From assembly GCF_014168815.1 (NCBI RefSeq), contig NZ_AP021972.1, positions 620,001 to 684,000 on the forward strand: 64,000 nt of DNA, given 5' to 3'. Both the position numbers and the translations under genes were made by a program. The number at the start of each line of letters is the position of its first letter. Position 1 is the stretch's first letter. Source of the stretch: Klebsiella sp. WP3-W18-ESBL-02 (GTDB taxonomy: Bacteria; Pseudomonadota; Gammaproteobacteria; Enterobacterales; Enterobacteriaceae). This document shows, one piece after another, positions 17,524 through 26,142 of this stretch. Below the pieces are notes generated by a model that worked only from the letters and a program-made list of their open reading frames with translations, made no database searches and was not told the origin of the DNA.

Positions 17524-17543
17524 AAATGACAACTTTGTCATTA
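17524..17543 (+). promoter_or_regulatory. CusR-type box upstream of cusC
   Basis: ATGACAA-CT-TTGTCAT is a perfect seven-base inverted repeat with a two-base spacer. It matches the copper box AAAATGACAANNTTGTCATTTT of E. coli cus and pco promoters almost fully. It lies 80 bases before the cusC start, where CusR would activate the efflux operon. Confidence 0.85.
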
Positions 17544-17623
17544 TCCTGTCAGGCTGCAAACAGAGTCGCTCCCGTAAGGTAATTGCCAGGCCAGCCCTTT
17601 TCCTTGGCCATACAGGACGTGAC

Positions 17624-19006
17624 ATGTTGAAAGTAAAACCGCTGACGCTGCTGATGGCGTTGTTTCTGGCCGGGTGCGTCTCGCTGGCGCCGGACTATCA
17701 ACAGCCGGAAAATACCGTGCCCGAGCAATTCTCGCTGTCTTCGGGAGCGCTGGTGCCAACCGGCACCCGCTGGCAGGAGACCGGCTGGCAATCGTTTTTC
17801 GCCGATCCGCAGGCAAAGCGGCTGATTGACATTGCGCTGCGTAACAACCGTGACTTACGTATGGCGGTACTCAACGTTGAGGCCGCGCGCGCGCAGTATC
17901 AGGTCACCGACGCCGGGCGTTATCCGCAGCTGGATGGCACTGCGGACGCCAGCTATAAAGGCGACCTGCAGGACAATAACCCCACCGATAAAGGCTACGC
18001 GACCGGGTTGAACCTGAGCTATGAGCTCGACTTTTTCGGCAAGCTGAAAAACATGAGCGAAGCTGACAGGCAGAACCTCTTCGCCAGTCAGGCGGCCCAG
18101 CGCGCCGCGCAAATTACCCTGGTGACCAGCGTTTCGCAGGCCTATTTCAACCAGCGTCGGCTGGCCGCACAGCTGGCGATCGCCAAAGAGACGCTGCGTA
18201 ACTATCAGCAGTCGTACGGTTTTGTTGAACAGCAGTTGGTCACCGGCAGTACCAATGTGCTGGCTCTGGAACAGGCGCGCGGCGTGATAGAAAGCACCCG
18301 TGCGGACATCGCTAAGCGTGAAGGCGAGCTGGCGCAGGCCGGCCATTTACTGCAGCAACTGCTGGGTACCTACAGCACGCCGCTAAGCGATAGCGCGCAA
18401 AGTGAGGCGGTGAACCCGCTGGTGCTGCCAGCAAACCTGCCGTCAGCGATTCTGCTTCAGCGCCCGGACATCATGGCGGCGGAGCACCAGCTGCGTGCCG
18501 CTGATGCCAATATTGGCGTGGCGCGTGCGGCATTTTTCCCCTCCATCACCCTAACCAGCGGTGTCTCAACCAGCAGCTCGGCGCTCTCCAGCCTGTTTAA
18601 CGCAGCAAGCGGTATGTGGAGCTTTGTGCCGAAGGTTGATCTGCCCATTTTCAACGCCGGGCGTAATGAAGCCAATCTGGCGCTGGCAAACGTGAAGCAG
18701 CGTCAGGCCGTGGTGGCCTATGAGCAAAAAATTCAGGCGGCGTTTAAGGATGTGGCCGACGCACTCTCGCTGCGCGACAGTATTCAGGGGCAGCTGGCGG
18801 CCCAGCGGCGTTATTTATCCTCGCTGCAAATCACCCTACAACGCGCACGTGGTTTATATGCCAGCGGTGCGGTGAGCTATATCGAGGTGCTCGATGCTGA
18901 GCGCTCAATATTCACCACGCAGCAAGCCATTCTCGATTTAATTTATTCCCAACAGGTTAACGAAATCAATTTATTCACCGCCCTTGGCGGCGGCTGGAAA
19001 GCATAA
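17624..19006 (+). CDS. cusC: Cu(I)/Ag(I) efflux outer-membrane channel CusC
   Basis: This 460-residue RND outer-membrane factor of the TolC/NodT type is a lipoprotein (FLAGC lipobox, Cys20) that forms the trimeric exit duct of the CusCBA pump. The two repeated OEP domains and the RPDIMAAEHQLRAADANIGVARAAFFPSI signature are visible. ATG 17624 follows AGGA and gives the signal peptide; an in-frame start at 17498 would overlie the CusR box. It is first in the cusCFBA operon. Confidence 0.93.
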   Translation: MLKVKPLTLLMALFLAGCVSLAPDYQQPENTVPEQFSLSSGALVPTGTRWQETGWQSFFADPQAKRLIDIALRNNRDLRMAVLNVEAARAQYQVTDAGRYPQLDGTADASYKGDLQDNNPTDKGYATGLNLSYELDFFGKLKNMSEADRQNLFASQAAQRAAQITLVTSVSQAYFNQRRLAAQLAIAKETLRNYQQSYGFVEQQLVTGSTNVLALEQARGVIESTRADIAKREGELAQAGHLLQQLLGTYSTPLSDSAQSEAVNPLVLPANLPSAILLQRPDIMAAEHQLRAADANIGVARAAFFPSITLTSGVSTSSSALSSLFNAASGMWSFVPKVDLPIFNAGRNEANLALANVKQRQAVVAYEQKIQAAFKDVADALSLRDSIQGQLAAQRRYLSSLQITLQRARGLYASGAVSYIEVLDAERSIFTTQQAILDLIYSQQVNEINLFTALGGGWKA

Positions 19007-19028
19007 AACTTATTCAGGAGTCTTAAAT

Positions 19029-19373
19029 ATGCGTCACTTTACCACTCTGCTTGGCGGTATTTTTATGGTTATGACGATGAACGTTCAGGCGACAGAAATG
19101 CAGCATGACGGTCATGGATCCATGACGACGATGAATGCGCAACCCACGGTTATTCAGGGAACCGGGATTGTGAAGTTAATTGATCGACAGGCGAAGAAAA
19201 TCACCATTGCGCACGATGCGATTGCGGCAATCGGCTGGCCGGCGATGACCATGCGTTTTACCTACGCTGAACCGACGGCGGCAATCGAGCAGCTTAAAGC
19301 GGGTAGCCAGGTGGATTTCAGCTTTATCCAACAGGGAAATATTTCCCTTCTTCAGGACATTAAGACGCGCTGA
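19029..19373 (+). CDS. cusF: Periplasmic Cu(I)/Ag(I) metallochaperone CusF
   Basis: This 114-residue periplasmic protein has a signal peptide and an OB-like metal-binding fold. The metal-site residues of CusF are all present: His62, Trp70, Met73 and Met75 in HDAIAAIGWPAMTMRF. It passes Cu(I) or Ag(I) to CusB. A His/Met-rich linker (MQHDGHGSMTTMN) precedes the fold. ATG 19029 follows AGGAG. It lies 22 bases after cusC. Confidence 0.94.
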   Translation: MRHFTTLLGGIFMVMTMNVQATEMQHDGHGSMTTMNAQPTVIQGTGIVKLIDRQAKKITIAHDAIAAIGWPAMTMRFTYAEPTAAIEQLKAGSQVDFSFIQQGNISLLQDIKTR

Positions 19374-19378
19374 ACGCT

Positions 19379-20638
19379 ATGACCAACGCACAATTCAAAT
19401 ACGCCGTGACGATCGTCTGTAGCCTGATAGTCGGCGGAATAGCCGTGGTGATGATGGGCCACCTGTCGACCCCGGCGGAACATGCCCATGCGCAGCCAGC
19501 CGAGCGTAAGGTGCTCTACTGGTACGATCCGATGAAGCCGGATGTCCGCTTTGATAAACCGGGTAAGTCTCCGTTCATGGATATGGATCTGGTGGCAAAG
19601 TACGCCGACGAGGGCGGTGAGGCCTCCGCGAATGGCGTACGCATCGACCCTACTCAGGTGCACAACTTAGGGCTACGCACCGTGGCGGTCAGCAAGGGGC
19701 GGCTGAGCGACAGCCAGACGCTCCCGGCTAACGTCAGCTATAACGAGTACCAGTTTGTGATTGTACAGGCGCGTGCGGAAGGCTTTATCGAAAAGGTTTA
19801 TCCGCTGACGGTGGGGGATACGGTCCACAAGGGCGCGCCCTTAGTCGAGGTCACTATCCCATCGTGGGTCGAGGCGCAGAGTGAATACCTGCTGCTGGCG
19901 AACTCGGGCGGAACGCTAACTCAGCTGGATGGCGTGCTCGAGCGCCTGCGGCTGGCGGGGATGCCGGAGGCAGACATCCAGCGTATGCGTGCCACTCGCC
20001 GGGTGCAGACGCGCTTTACGCTCACCGCACCAATTGATGGCGTGCTGACCGCCTTTAGCCTGAAAAGCGGCATGAATATCGCCAAAGACAACGTGGTGGC
20101 ACAAATCCAGGGCATGGACCCGGTCTGGATCAGCGCCGCCGTACCGGAGTCGATGGCCTGGCAACTGAAGAATGCCGCCCAGTTCCGCATCGCGATCCCT
20201 GCTTATCCGGATAAAACTTTCCCTATCCAGACGTGGTCGGTACTGCCGAGCGTCGATCCGACGACGCGTACCGTACAGGTACGTTTGCAGGTCAATAACC
20301 GCGATGGGCTGCTTAAGCCCGGCATGAATGCCTCGCTGAAACTGCAAAGCCAAAGCGATGAGATGCTGCTCATCCCCTCGCAGGCGGTGATTGATACCGG
20401 TGACGAGCAGCGGGTCATTACCGTTGGCCCGGACGGTGAATTTATCCCGAAGACAATCCAGGTGCTGCACGAATCCCGGCAGCAGACGGGGATTGCCGGT
20501 GGTCTGGTCGAGGGGGAGTCGGTGGTCCTCAACGGCCTGTTCCTGATTGACTCTGAAGCGAACATCAGCGGCGCGTTAGACCGTATGCGCCGCGCCGCCG
20601 ACGCCCACGCCGGGCACTCAGGAGGCGGTAATGATTGA
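19379..20638 (+). CDS. cusB: Cu(I)/Ag(I) efflux periplasmic adaptor CusB
   Basis: This 419-residue membrane-fusion protein links CusA to CusC. It has an N-terminal anchor, a heavy-metal-binding motif (YDPMKPDVRFDKPGKSPFMDMDLVAKYAD), a barrel-sandwich domain and a His-rich C-terminus. The Met residues of the N-terminal motif are those that take the metal from CusF. It starts five bases after cusF and overlaps the cusA start by eight bases. Confidence 0.95.
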   Translation: MTNAQFKYAVTIVCSLIVGGIAVVMMGHLSTPAEHAHAQPAERKVLYWYDPMKPDVRFDKPGKSPFMDMDLVAKYADEGGEASANGVRIDPTQVHNLGLRTVAVSKGRLSDSQTLPANVSYNEYQFVIVQARAEGFIEKVYPLTVGDTVHKGAPLVEVTIPSWVEAQSEYLLLANSGGTLTQLDGVLERLRLAGMPEADIQRMRATRRVQTRFTLTAPIDGVLTAFSLKSGMNIAKDNVVAQIQGMDPVWISAAVPESMAWQLKNAAQFRIAIPAYPDKTFPIQTWSVLPSVDPTTRTVQVRLQVNNRDGLLKPGMNASLKLQSQSDEMLLIPSQAVIDTGDEQRVITVGPDGEFIPKTIQVLHESRQQTGIAGGLVEGESVVLNGLFLIDSEANISGALDRMRRAADAHAGHSGGGND

Positions 20639-23600
20639 ATGGATAATCCGGCGCTCGGTGGCAAACCGTTTCCTGGTCATGATGGGCGTGCTGTTTTTAA
20701 GCCTCTGGGGAGGCTGGACCATACTGAATACGCCAGTGGATGCGCTGCCGGACCTCTCGGATGTACAGGTTATCGTTAAAACTAACTATCCAGGGCAGGC
20801 GCCGCAGATTGTGGAAAACCAGGTGACTTATCCGCTGACGACCACCATGCTTTCGGTCCCGGGGGCGAAGACTGTCCGCGGCTTCTCGCAGTTTGGGGCC
20901 TCTTACGTGTACGTCATCTTTGAAGACGGGACGGATTTGTACTGGGCGCGCTCGCGCGTGCTGGAGTACCTCAACCAGGTGCAGGGGAAACTGCCGCAGG
21001 GCGTCAGCTCGGAGATTGGCCCTGATGCGACCGGCGTCGGTTGGATCTTTGAGTACGCGCTGGTGGACAAAAGCGGTAAGCACGATCTGGCCGCGCTGCG
21101 ATCGTTACAGGACTGGTTCCTGAAGTACGAGCTGAAAACGATCCCTAACGTTGCCGAAGTGGCGTCAATCGGCGGCGTGGTAAAACAGTATCAGGTGCAG
21201 GTCGACCCGATGAAGCTCGCCCAATACGGCATCAGCCTCAGCGACGTCAAACAGGCGCTCAGCACGTCTAACCAGGAGGCGGGCGGTTCATCAGTAGAGA
21301 TTGCCGAAGCCGAATACATGGTTCGCGCAACCGGATACCTGAAGAGCCTGGCAGACTTTAACCATATCGTTTTGAAGGCGGGTACCGACGGCGTACCGGT
21401 GTATCTGCAGGATGTGGCGCGCGTGCAGATCGGTCCGGAAATGCGTCGTGGTATTGCCGAACTAAACGGTGAAGGCGAAGTGGCGGGCGGCGTTGTCCTG
21501 CTGCGTTCGGGCAAGAACGCCCGAGAAGTGATTACGGCGGTGAAAGACAAGCTGGCCGCGCTGCAAAAAAGCCTGCCTGATGGCGTTGAGGTGGTGACCA
21601 CCTACGACCGTAGCCAGCTGATTGACCGGGCAATTGACAATCTGCGCGGCAAGCTGATTGAGGAATTTATCGTTGTGGCGGTCGTGTGTGCGCTATTCCT
21701 CTGGCACGTCCGTTCGGCGCTGGTGGCCATTGTCTCGTTGCCGCTGGGGCTGTGCATTGCCTTTATCGTCATGCACTTCCAGGGGCTGAATGCCAATATC
21801 ATGTCGCTCGGCGGTATTGCGATTGCGGTTGGGGCGATGGTGGACGCGGCGATCGTGATGATCGAAAACGCCCACAAGCGGCTGGAGCACTGGCAGGAAG
21901 CGCATCCCAACGTGCAGATGGATAACGCCACGCGCTGGAAAGAGATTACCGACGCGGCGGTCGAAGTCGGGCCGGCGCTGTTTATCAGCCTGCTGATCAT
22001 CACTCTGTCGTTTATCCCGATCTTTACCCTCGAAGGGCAGGAGGGGCGGCTGTTTGGCCCGCTGGCGTTTACCAAAACCTACGCCATGGGCGGGGCTGCG
22101 GCGCTGGCGATCGTGGTGATCCCTATCCTGATGGGGTTCTGGATCAAAGGCCGGATCCCGGCAGAGTCGCGCAATCCGCTGAACCGCGTGCTGATAGCCT
22201 TGTATCATCCGCTGCTGCTGAATGTATTGCGCTGGCCAAAGCTGACGCTGGTGGTCGCGCTGCTGTCGATGTTGACCGTGCTCTGGCCGCTTAGCAAGGT
22301 GGGCGGCGAGTTTCTGCCGAAAATTAACGAAGGCGATCTGCTCTACATGCCCTCCACGCTGCCGGGCATTTCTCCGGGCCAGGCGGCGGTGCTGCTACAG
22401 CAGACTGATAAGCTGATAAAGACGGTACCGGAGGTGGCATCGGTGTTTGGCAAGTCGGGAAAAGCGGAAACGGCGACCGACTCCGCGCCGCTGGAGATGA
22501 TTGAAACCACCATCCAGCTCAAGCCGCAGGATCAATGGCGCCCGGGGATGACGCTCGACAAAATCATTGATGAACTGGACGCCACCGTGCGCCTGCCGGG
22601 CCTGGCGAACCTGTGGGTGCCACCGATTCGTAACCGTATCGATATGCTCTCTACCGGCATTAAAAGTCCCATTGGTATCAAAGTGTCGGGCACGTCGCTG
22701 GCGGATATCGATGACGTGGCGCAGCGTATTGAAACCGTGGCGAAAACCGTGCCCGGGGTCGTCTCTGCGCTGGCAGAGCGGCTGGAAGGTGGGCGCTATA
22801 TTGATGTGGATATCGACCGGCAGAAAGCGGCCCGTTACGGCATGACCGTTGGCGATGTACAGCTGTTCGTCTCATCGGCGATCGGCGGCACGACGGTGGG
22901 GGAGACCGTGGAGGGCGTGGCACGCTACCCGATTAATATTCGTTATCCGCAGGGCTTCCGCGATGGCCCAACGGCGCTGCGCCAGCTGCCGATTCTGACG
23001 CCGGCAAAGCAGCAGATTACGCTGGGTGATGTGGCGCAGGTGAAGGTGGTTTCCGGGCCAACGATGCTGAAAACGGAAAATGCGCGTCCCACCAGTTGGA
23101 TTTACATCGACGCCCGCGGCCGCGATATGGTGTCTGTGGTGCATGACCTGCAAACGGCGATTAGCCAGCAGGTCACCCTCAAACCGGGGACCAGCGTGGC
23201 GTTTTCCGGCCAGTTTGAACTGCTGGAGCACGCGAATAAAAAGCTTAAGCTGATGGTGCCGATGACGGTAATGATTATCTTCATTCTGCTCTATCTGGCA
23301 TTCCGGCGGGTAGAAGAGGCGATGCTGATCCTGATGAGCCTGCCGTTTGCACTGGTGGGCGGTATCTGGTTCTTGTACTGGCAAGGGTTCCATATGTCGG
23401 TAGCGACCGGCACCGGGTTTATCGCCCTGGCAGGGGTGGCGGCAGAGTTTGGCGTGGTGATGTTGATGTATCTGCGCCACGCCGTCGAGGCCGACCCTAA
23501 ACTGCAGCGCCCGCAAACTTTTACCGAGCAAGGGCTGGACGACGCGTTGTACCATGGGGCGGTGCTGCGCGTGCGGCCAAAGGCGATGACGGTTGCCGTG

Positions 23601-23774
23601 ATTATTGCCGGGTTATTGCCCATACTATGGGGGACAGGCGCAGGATCTGAGGTGATGAGCCGCATCGCCGCGCCGATGATAGGGGGGATGATCACTGCGC
23701 CGCTGCTGTCGTTGTTTATCATTCCGGCAGCCTATAAATTGATATGGTTACATCGGCACAGGCGTAGTTTGTAG
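20631..23774 (+). CDS. cusA: Cu(I)/Ag(I) efflux RND pump CusA
   Basis: The 1047-residue inner-membrane heavy-metal RND transporter is the same length as E. coli CusA. About 12 membrane segments and two large periplasmic loops are apparent. The three-methionine site is kept: LLYMPSTLPG, SAPLEMIETT and RIDMLSTGIKSP hold the equivalents of Met573, Met623 and Met672. The proton-relay segment GGIAIAVGAMVDAAIVMIENAHK is intact. It closes the operon; a REP element follows directly. Confidence 0.96.
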   Translation: MIEWIIRRSVANRFLVMMGVLFLSLWGGWTILNTPVDALPDLSDVQVIVKTNYPGQAPQIVENQVTYPLTTTMLSVPGAKTVRGFSQFGASYVYVIFEDGTDLYWARSRVLEYLNQVQGKLPQGVSSEIGPDATGVGWIFEYALVDKSGKHDLAALRSLQDWFLKYELKTIPNVAEVASIGGVVKQYQVQVDPMKLAQYGISLSDVKQALSTSNQEAGGSSVEIAEAEYMVRATGYLKSLADFNHIVLKAGTDGVPVYLQDVARVQIGPEMRRGIAELNGEGEVAGGVVLLRSGKNAREVITAVKDKLAALQKSLPDGVEVVTTYDRSQLIDRAIDNLRGKLIEEFIVVAVVCALFLWHVRSALVAIVSLPLGLCIAFIVMHFQGLNANIMSLGGIAIAVGAMVDAAIVMIENAHKRLEHWQEAHPNVQMDNATRWKEITDAAVEVGPALFISLLIITLSFIPIFTLEGQEGRLFGPLAFTKTYAMGGAAALAIVVIPILMGFWIKGRIPAESRNPLNRVLIALYHPLLLNVLRWPKLTLVVALLSMLTVLWPLSKVGGEFLPKINEGDLLYMPSTLPGISPGQAAVLLQQTDKLIKTVPEVASVFGKSGKAETATDSAPLEMIETTIQLKPQDQWRPGMTLDKIIDELDATVRLPGLANLWVPPIRNRIDMLSTGIKSPIGIKVSGTSLADIDDVAQRIETVAKTVPGVVSALAERLEGGRYIDVDIDRQKAARYGMTVGDVQLFVSSAIGGTTVGETVEGVARYPINIRYPQGFRDGPTALRQLPILTPAKQQITLGDVAQVKVVSGPTMLKTENARPTSWIYIDARGRDMVSVVHDLQTAISQQVTLKPGTSVAFSGQFELLEHANKKLKLMVPMTVMIIFILLYLAFRRVEEAMLILMSLPFALVGGIWFLYWQGFHMSVATGTGFIALAGVAAEFGVVMLMYLRHAVEADPKLQRPQTFTEQGLDDALYHGAVLRVRPKAMTVAVIIAGLLPILWGTGAGSEVMSRIAAPMIGGMITAPLLSLFIIPAAYKLIWLHRHRRSL

Positions 23775-23852
23775 GCCGGATAAGGCGGTTACGCCGCCAT
23801 CCGGCAATGTGCACCGTATTGCCTGATGGCGCTGCGCTTATCATGCCTACAA
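23771..23852. repeat. REP/BIME element between cusA and yraR
   Basis: Two opposed REP units (GTAGGCCGGATAAGGCGGTTAC.. and GCCTGATGGCGCTGCGCTTATC..) begin inside the cusA stop codon region and mark the right edge of the cus cluster. Confidence 0.9.
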
Positions 23853-23899
23853 ACTACAAACGGTGAACTATTCGATTCCAGGGAAATAGGGAGACCCTC

Positions 23900-24538
23900 A
23901 TGCACCACGTCCTCATTACCGGTGCCACCGGCCTTGTTGGTGGGCACTTACTTAACTTACTTCGCCGGGCGTCGCAGGTTGAATCCATCGTCGCACCTAC
24001 GCGCCATCCGCTGGAGGATGTCTTCGGCATCGATAATCCGCATCATCCGGATCTCAGCGCCGCGCTGGCGCAGATAGACTCACCGATCGATATCGTCTTT
24101 TGCTGTCTTGGCACGACGATACGCGACGCAGGTTCAAAAGCCGCGTTCACCCACGTTGACTACGATCTGGTGCTGGAGACCGCACAAACCGGTTTACGCT
24201 TGGGCGCAAAGCAAATGCTGGTGGTGAGCGCGATGGGGGCTAACGCCCATTCACCGTTTTTCTACAATCGCGTGAAGGGTGAAATGGAGTCGGCCTTAAT
24301 TGAACAAGGCTGGCCGCGATTGACGATTGTGCGTCCTTCGATGCTGCTGGGCGAACGCCGCGCGCCGCGCTTAAACGAGCGCCTGCTGGCACCGTTGTTC
24401 AGCCTGCTACCGGGGAACTGGAAATCCATTGCTGCTCAGGATGTGGCGAAAGCGATGCTGAAAATGGCGAAGAATCCGGGGACATCACCGGTAACGATTC
24501 TGACGTCACGCCAGCTCAGAGAAACTGCCCGGCAGTGA
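23900..24538 (+). CDS. yraR: NAD(P)-binding Rossmann-fold protein YraR
   Basis: The 212-residue protein has an N-terminal GATGLVGGHLL nucleotide-binding motif and an atypical short-chain reductase fold (VVSAMGANAHSPFFYNRVKGEME with Tyr and Lys of the YxxxK type). The substrate is unknown. In E. coli, yraR sits next to yhbO and yraQ; neither is present here. It is convergent with dolP. Confidence 0.92.
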   Translation: MHHVLITGATGLVGGHLLNLLRRASQVESIVAPTRHPLEDVFGIDNPHHPDLSAALAQIDSPIDIVFCCLGTTIRDAGSKAAFTHVDYDLVLETAQTGLRLGAKQMLVVSAMGANAHSPFFYNRVKGEMESALIEQGWPRLTIVRPSMLLGERRAPRLNERLLAPLFSLLPGNWKSIAAQDVAKAMLKMAKNPGTSPVTILTSRQLRETARQ

Positions 24539-24560
24539 ACCTACCGGGCGAACGTACGGA

Positions 24561-25136
24561 TTACTGAATGTAGGTAAATGCGGTGGTGACGCGCTTCACG
24601 CCGCTCACGCGGCTGGCGATGTCAGCCGCTGCTTTCCCTTCGCGGTCGGTCACCAGGCCCATCAGGAACACTTCTCCATTCTCGGTGGTGGCCTTCACGT
24701 TGGACGATTTGACCTGATCGCTGGTTAACAGCTGCGAACGTACTTTAGTGGTGATCCAGGTATCGGACGACGAGGTCCCCAGGCTAATCGGCTGGCCCTG
24801 GCGCACTTCGTTAAACACCTCGGTCGCGCCATCGACGCCCACCGCAATCTGCTTCGCCCGGGTGGCGAGGCTGAGGTCCGGCGCCTGGCCGGTCAGCAGG
24901 ACTTTGCCCTGATAAGCCGTCACGTTAATGCGCGCTTCTTTTTTAATCTGCTCGTCTTTTGACAGAGCGCTGTTCACGCGAAGCTCCAGCGTGCTGTCAT
25001 CGACCTGAGTCCCCACCGTTCGCGGGTCAGTTGCGGCTTTGGTCCCCACTGCAGCGGTGCCGACAACGGCGGCTGCAATGCATCCCTGGAGCAGCAGTGC
25101 GGAAATAAGGACCGCGAGGGTCGAAATTACCTTCAT
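24561..25136 (-). CDS. dolP: Outer-membrane lipoprotein DolP (YraP), dual BON domain
   Basis: This 191-residue lipoprotein has its lipobox at Cys19 (LLLQGC) and two BON domains (about 45-113 and 124-188). DolP localises to division sites by binding anionic phospholipids and supports outer-membrane integrity and BAM function. ATG 25136 follows GGAG. It is the last gene of the lpoA-yraN-diaA-dolP run, nine bases after diaA. Confidence 0.95.
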   Translation of the reverse strand: MKVISTLAVLISALLLQGCIAAAVVGTAAVGTKAATDPRTVGTQVDDSTLELRVNSALSKDEQIKKEARINVTAYQGKVLLTGQAPDLSLATRAKQIAVGVDGATEVFNEVRQGQPISLGTSSSDTWITTKVRSQLLTSDQVKSSNVKATTENGEVFLMGLVTDREGKAAADIASRVSGVKRVTTAFTYIQ

Positions 25137-25145
25137 GTGTTCTCC

Positions 25146-25736
25146 TTAGTCGTCCTGGTGTGGGAAAAGGGTGTTATCAATTAAATCGCACAGGCAGTTA
25201 ACCGTGAGCATGTGCATCTCCTGGATGCGCGCGCTGCGATGCGACGGGATGCGAATTTCCACATCCTGCTGGCCCAGCAGGCCCGCCAGCTCGCCGCCGT
25301 CGTAGCCGGTCAGGGCCACGATGGTCATATCGCGGGTCACCGCGGCTTCGACCGCTTTCACAATATCGCGACTGTTACCGCGCGTGGAAATCGCCAGCAG
25401 AACGTCCCCGGCGTGGCCCAGCGCGCGTACCTGCTTGGCATAAATTTCATCATGCAGACGATCGTTGGCGATTGCCGTTAAGACCACGTTATCAGTATTA
25501 AGTGCAATCGCGGGTAAACCGGGACGCTCGGTTTCATAACGGTTAATCATGCAGGCCGCAAAATGCTGTGCGTTGGCCGCGGATGAACCGTTACCACAAC
25601 AGAGAATTTTGTTGCCGTTCAGCAGCGATTGTACCAGGGTCATCGCTGCTCGGGAGATAGCGTCCGGGAGCGCTTCCGCCGCCGCAATTTGGGTCTGGAT
25701 GCTTTCAGTGAAGCACACTTTGATTCTTTCGAGCAC
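25146..25736 (-). CDS. diaA: DnaA initiator-associating protein DiaA
   Basis: This 196-residue SIS-domain protein (CCGNGSSAANAQHFAACM, AISTRGNSRDIVKAVEAA) is a homotetramer that binds DnaA and promotes its loading at oriC for timely initiation. The start is GTG 25736 behind AAGGG, as in E. coli. It resembles GmhA but lies in the lpoA-yraN-diaA-dolP order, which fixes the assignment. Confidence 0.95.
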   Translation of the reverse strand: MLERIKVCFTESIQTQIAAAEALPDAISRAAMTLVQSLLNGNKILCCGNGSSAANAQHFAACMINRYETERPGLPAIALNTDNVVLTAIANDRLHDEIYAKQVRALGHAGDVLLAISTRGNSRDIVKAVEAAVTRDMTIVALTGYDGGELAGLLGQQDVEIRIPSHRSARIQEMHMLTVNCLCDLIDNTLFPHQDD

Positions 25737-25752
25737 GATATCCCTTTACATT

Positions 25753-26142
25753 CTATGAGCTAAAAGCGTTTTGAAACCATTCGATCTCATGGCCCGTGAA
25801 GGCTATCACATCGAAACGGCAATCCACAGTGTCAAAACTCCCATTGTGACGTGCAAGCCACAAGCGGGCAGTTTGTAACAGTTTGTTTTGTTTGCTCCGG
25901 GTCACGCTTGCGGCTGCGCCGCCGTAGGCACCGGAAGAACGATAACGGACTTCGACGAAAACCGTTACCGCTCCTTCACGCATAATCAGATCGATTTCGC
26001 CGCCGCGCTCATGCACGTTGGCGGCGATAAACACCAGTCCCTGGTGTTCCAGCCAGCGACGCGCGCGTTGTTCGGCGGCGTCGCCGGTCTGCCTGGCGGT
26101 CAGTTTGCCGGGACGACTTGCCCCTGTTGGTATTTGAGCCAT
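25753..26142 (-). CDS. yraN: UPF0102 nuclease-fold protein YraN
   Basis: The 129-residue protein of the UPF0102 family has a restriction-endonuclease-like core (ERGGEIDLIMRE...VFVEVRYRSSGAYGG: Glu, Asp and ExR residues). The function is unsettled; the family is often linked to the adjacent rsmI. The ATG overlaps the lpoA 3' end by 43 bases, so translation is coupled. Confidence 0.92.
   Translation of the reverse strand: MAQIPTGASRPGKLTARQTGDAAEQRARRWLEHQGLVFIAANVHERGGEIDLIMREGAVTVFVEVRYRSSGAYGGAAASVTRSKQNKLLQTARLWLARHNGSFDTVDCRFDVIAFTGHEIEWFQNAFSS

Larger units (their letters stand above)
17118..17623. other. AT-rich divergent intergenic region of the cus locus
   Basis: This 506-base stretch separates the solute-binding protein from cusC. 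Much of 17220-17480 is clearly richer in A and T than its neighbours, with T7-T8 runs, a composition that H-NS favours. It holds a minus-strand promoter, a lone TTTGTCATT half-site near 17360 and the full CusR-type box at 17524-17543. No convincing gene was found; short open frames here lack homologous features. Confidence 0.7.

Noticed and set aside
17498..17623. N-terminal extension of cusC
   Set aside because: It would cover the CusR box and bury the lipoprotein signal; ATG 17624 has its own AGGA.
24528..24551. GCCCGG/CCGGGC dyad between yraR and dolP as a bidirectional terminator
   Set aside because: The stem is only six pairs and no T run follows on either strand.
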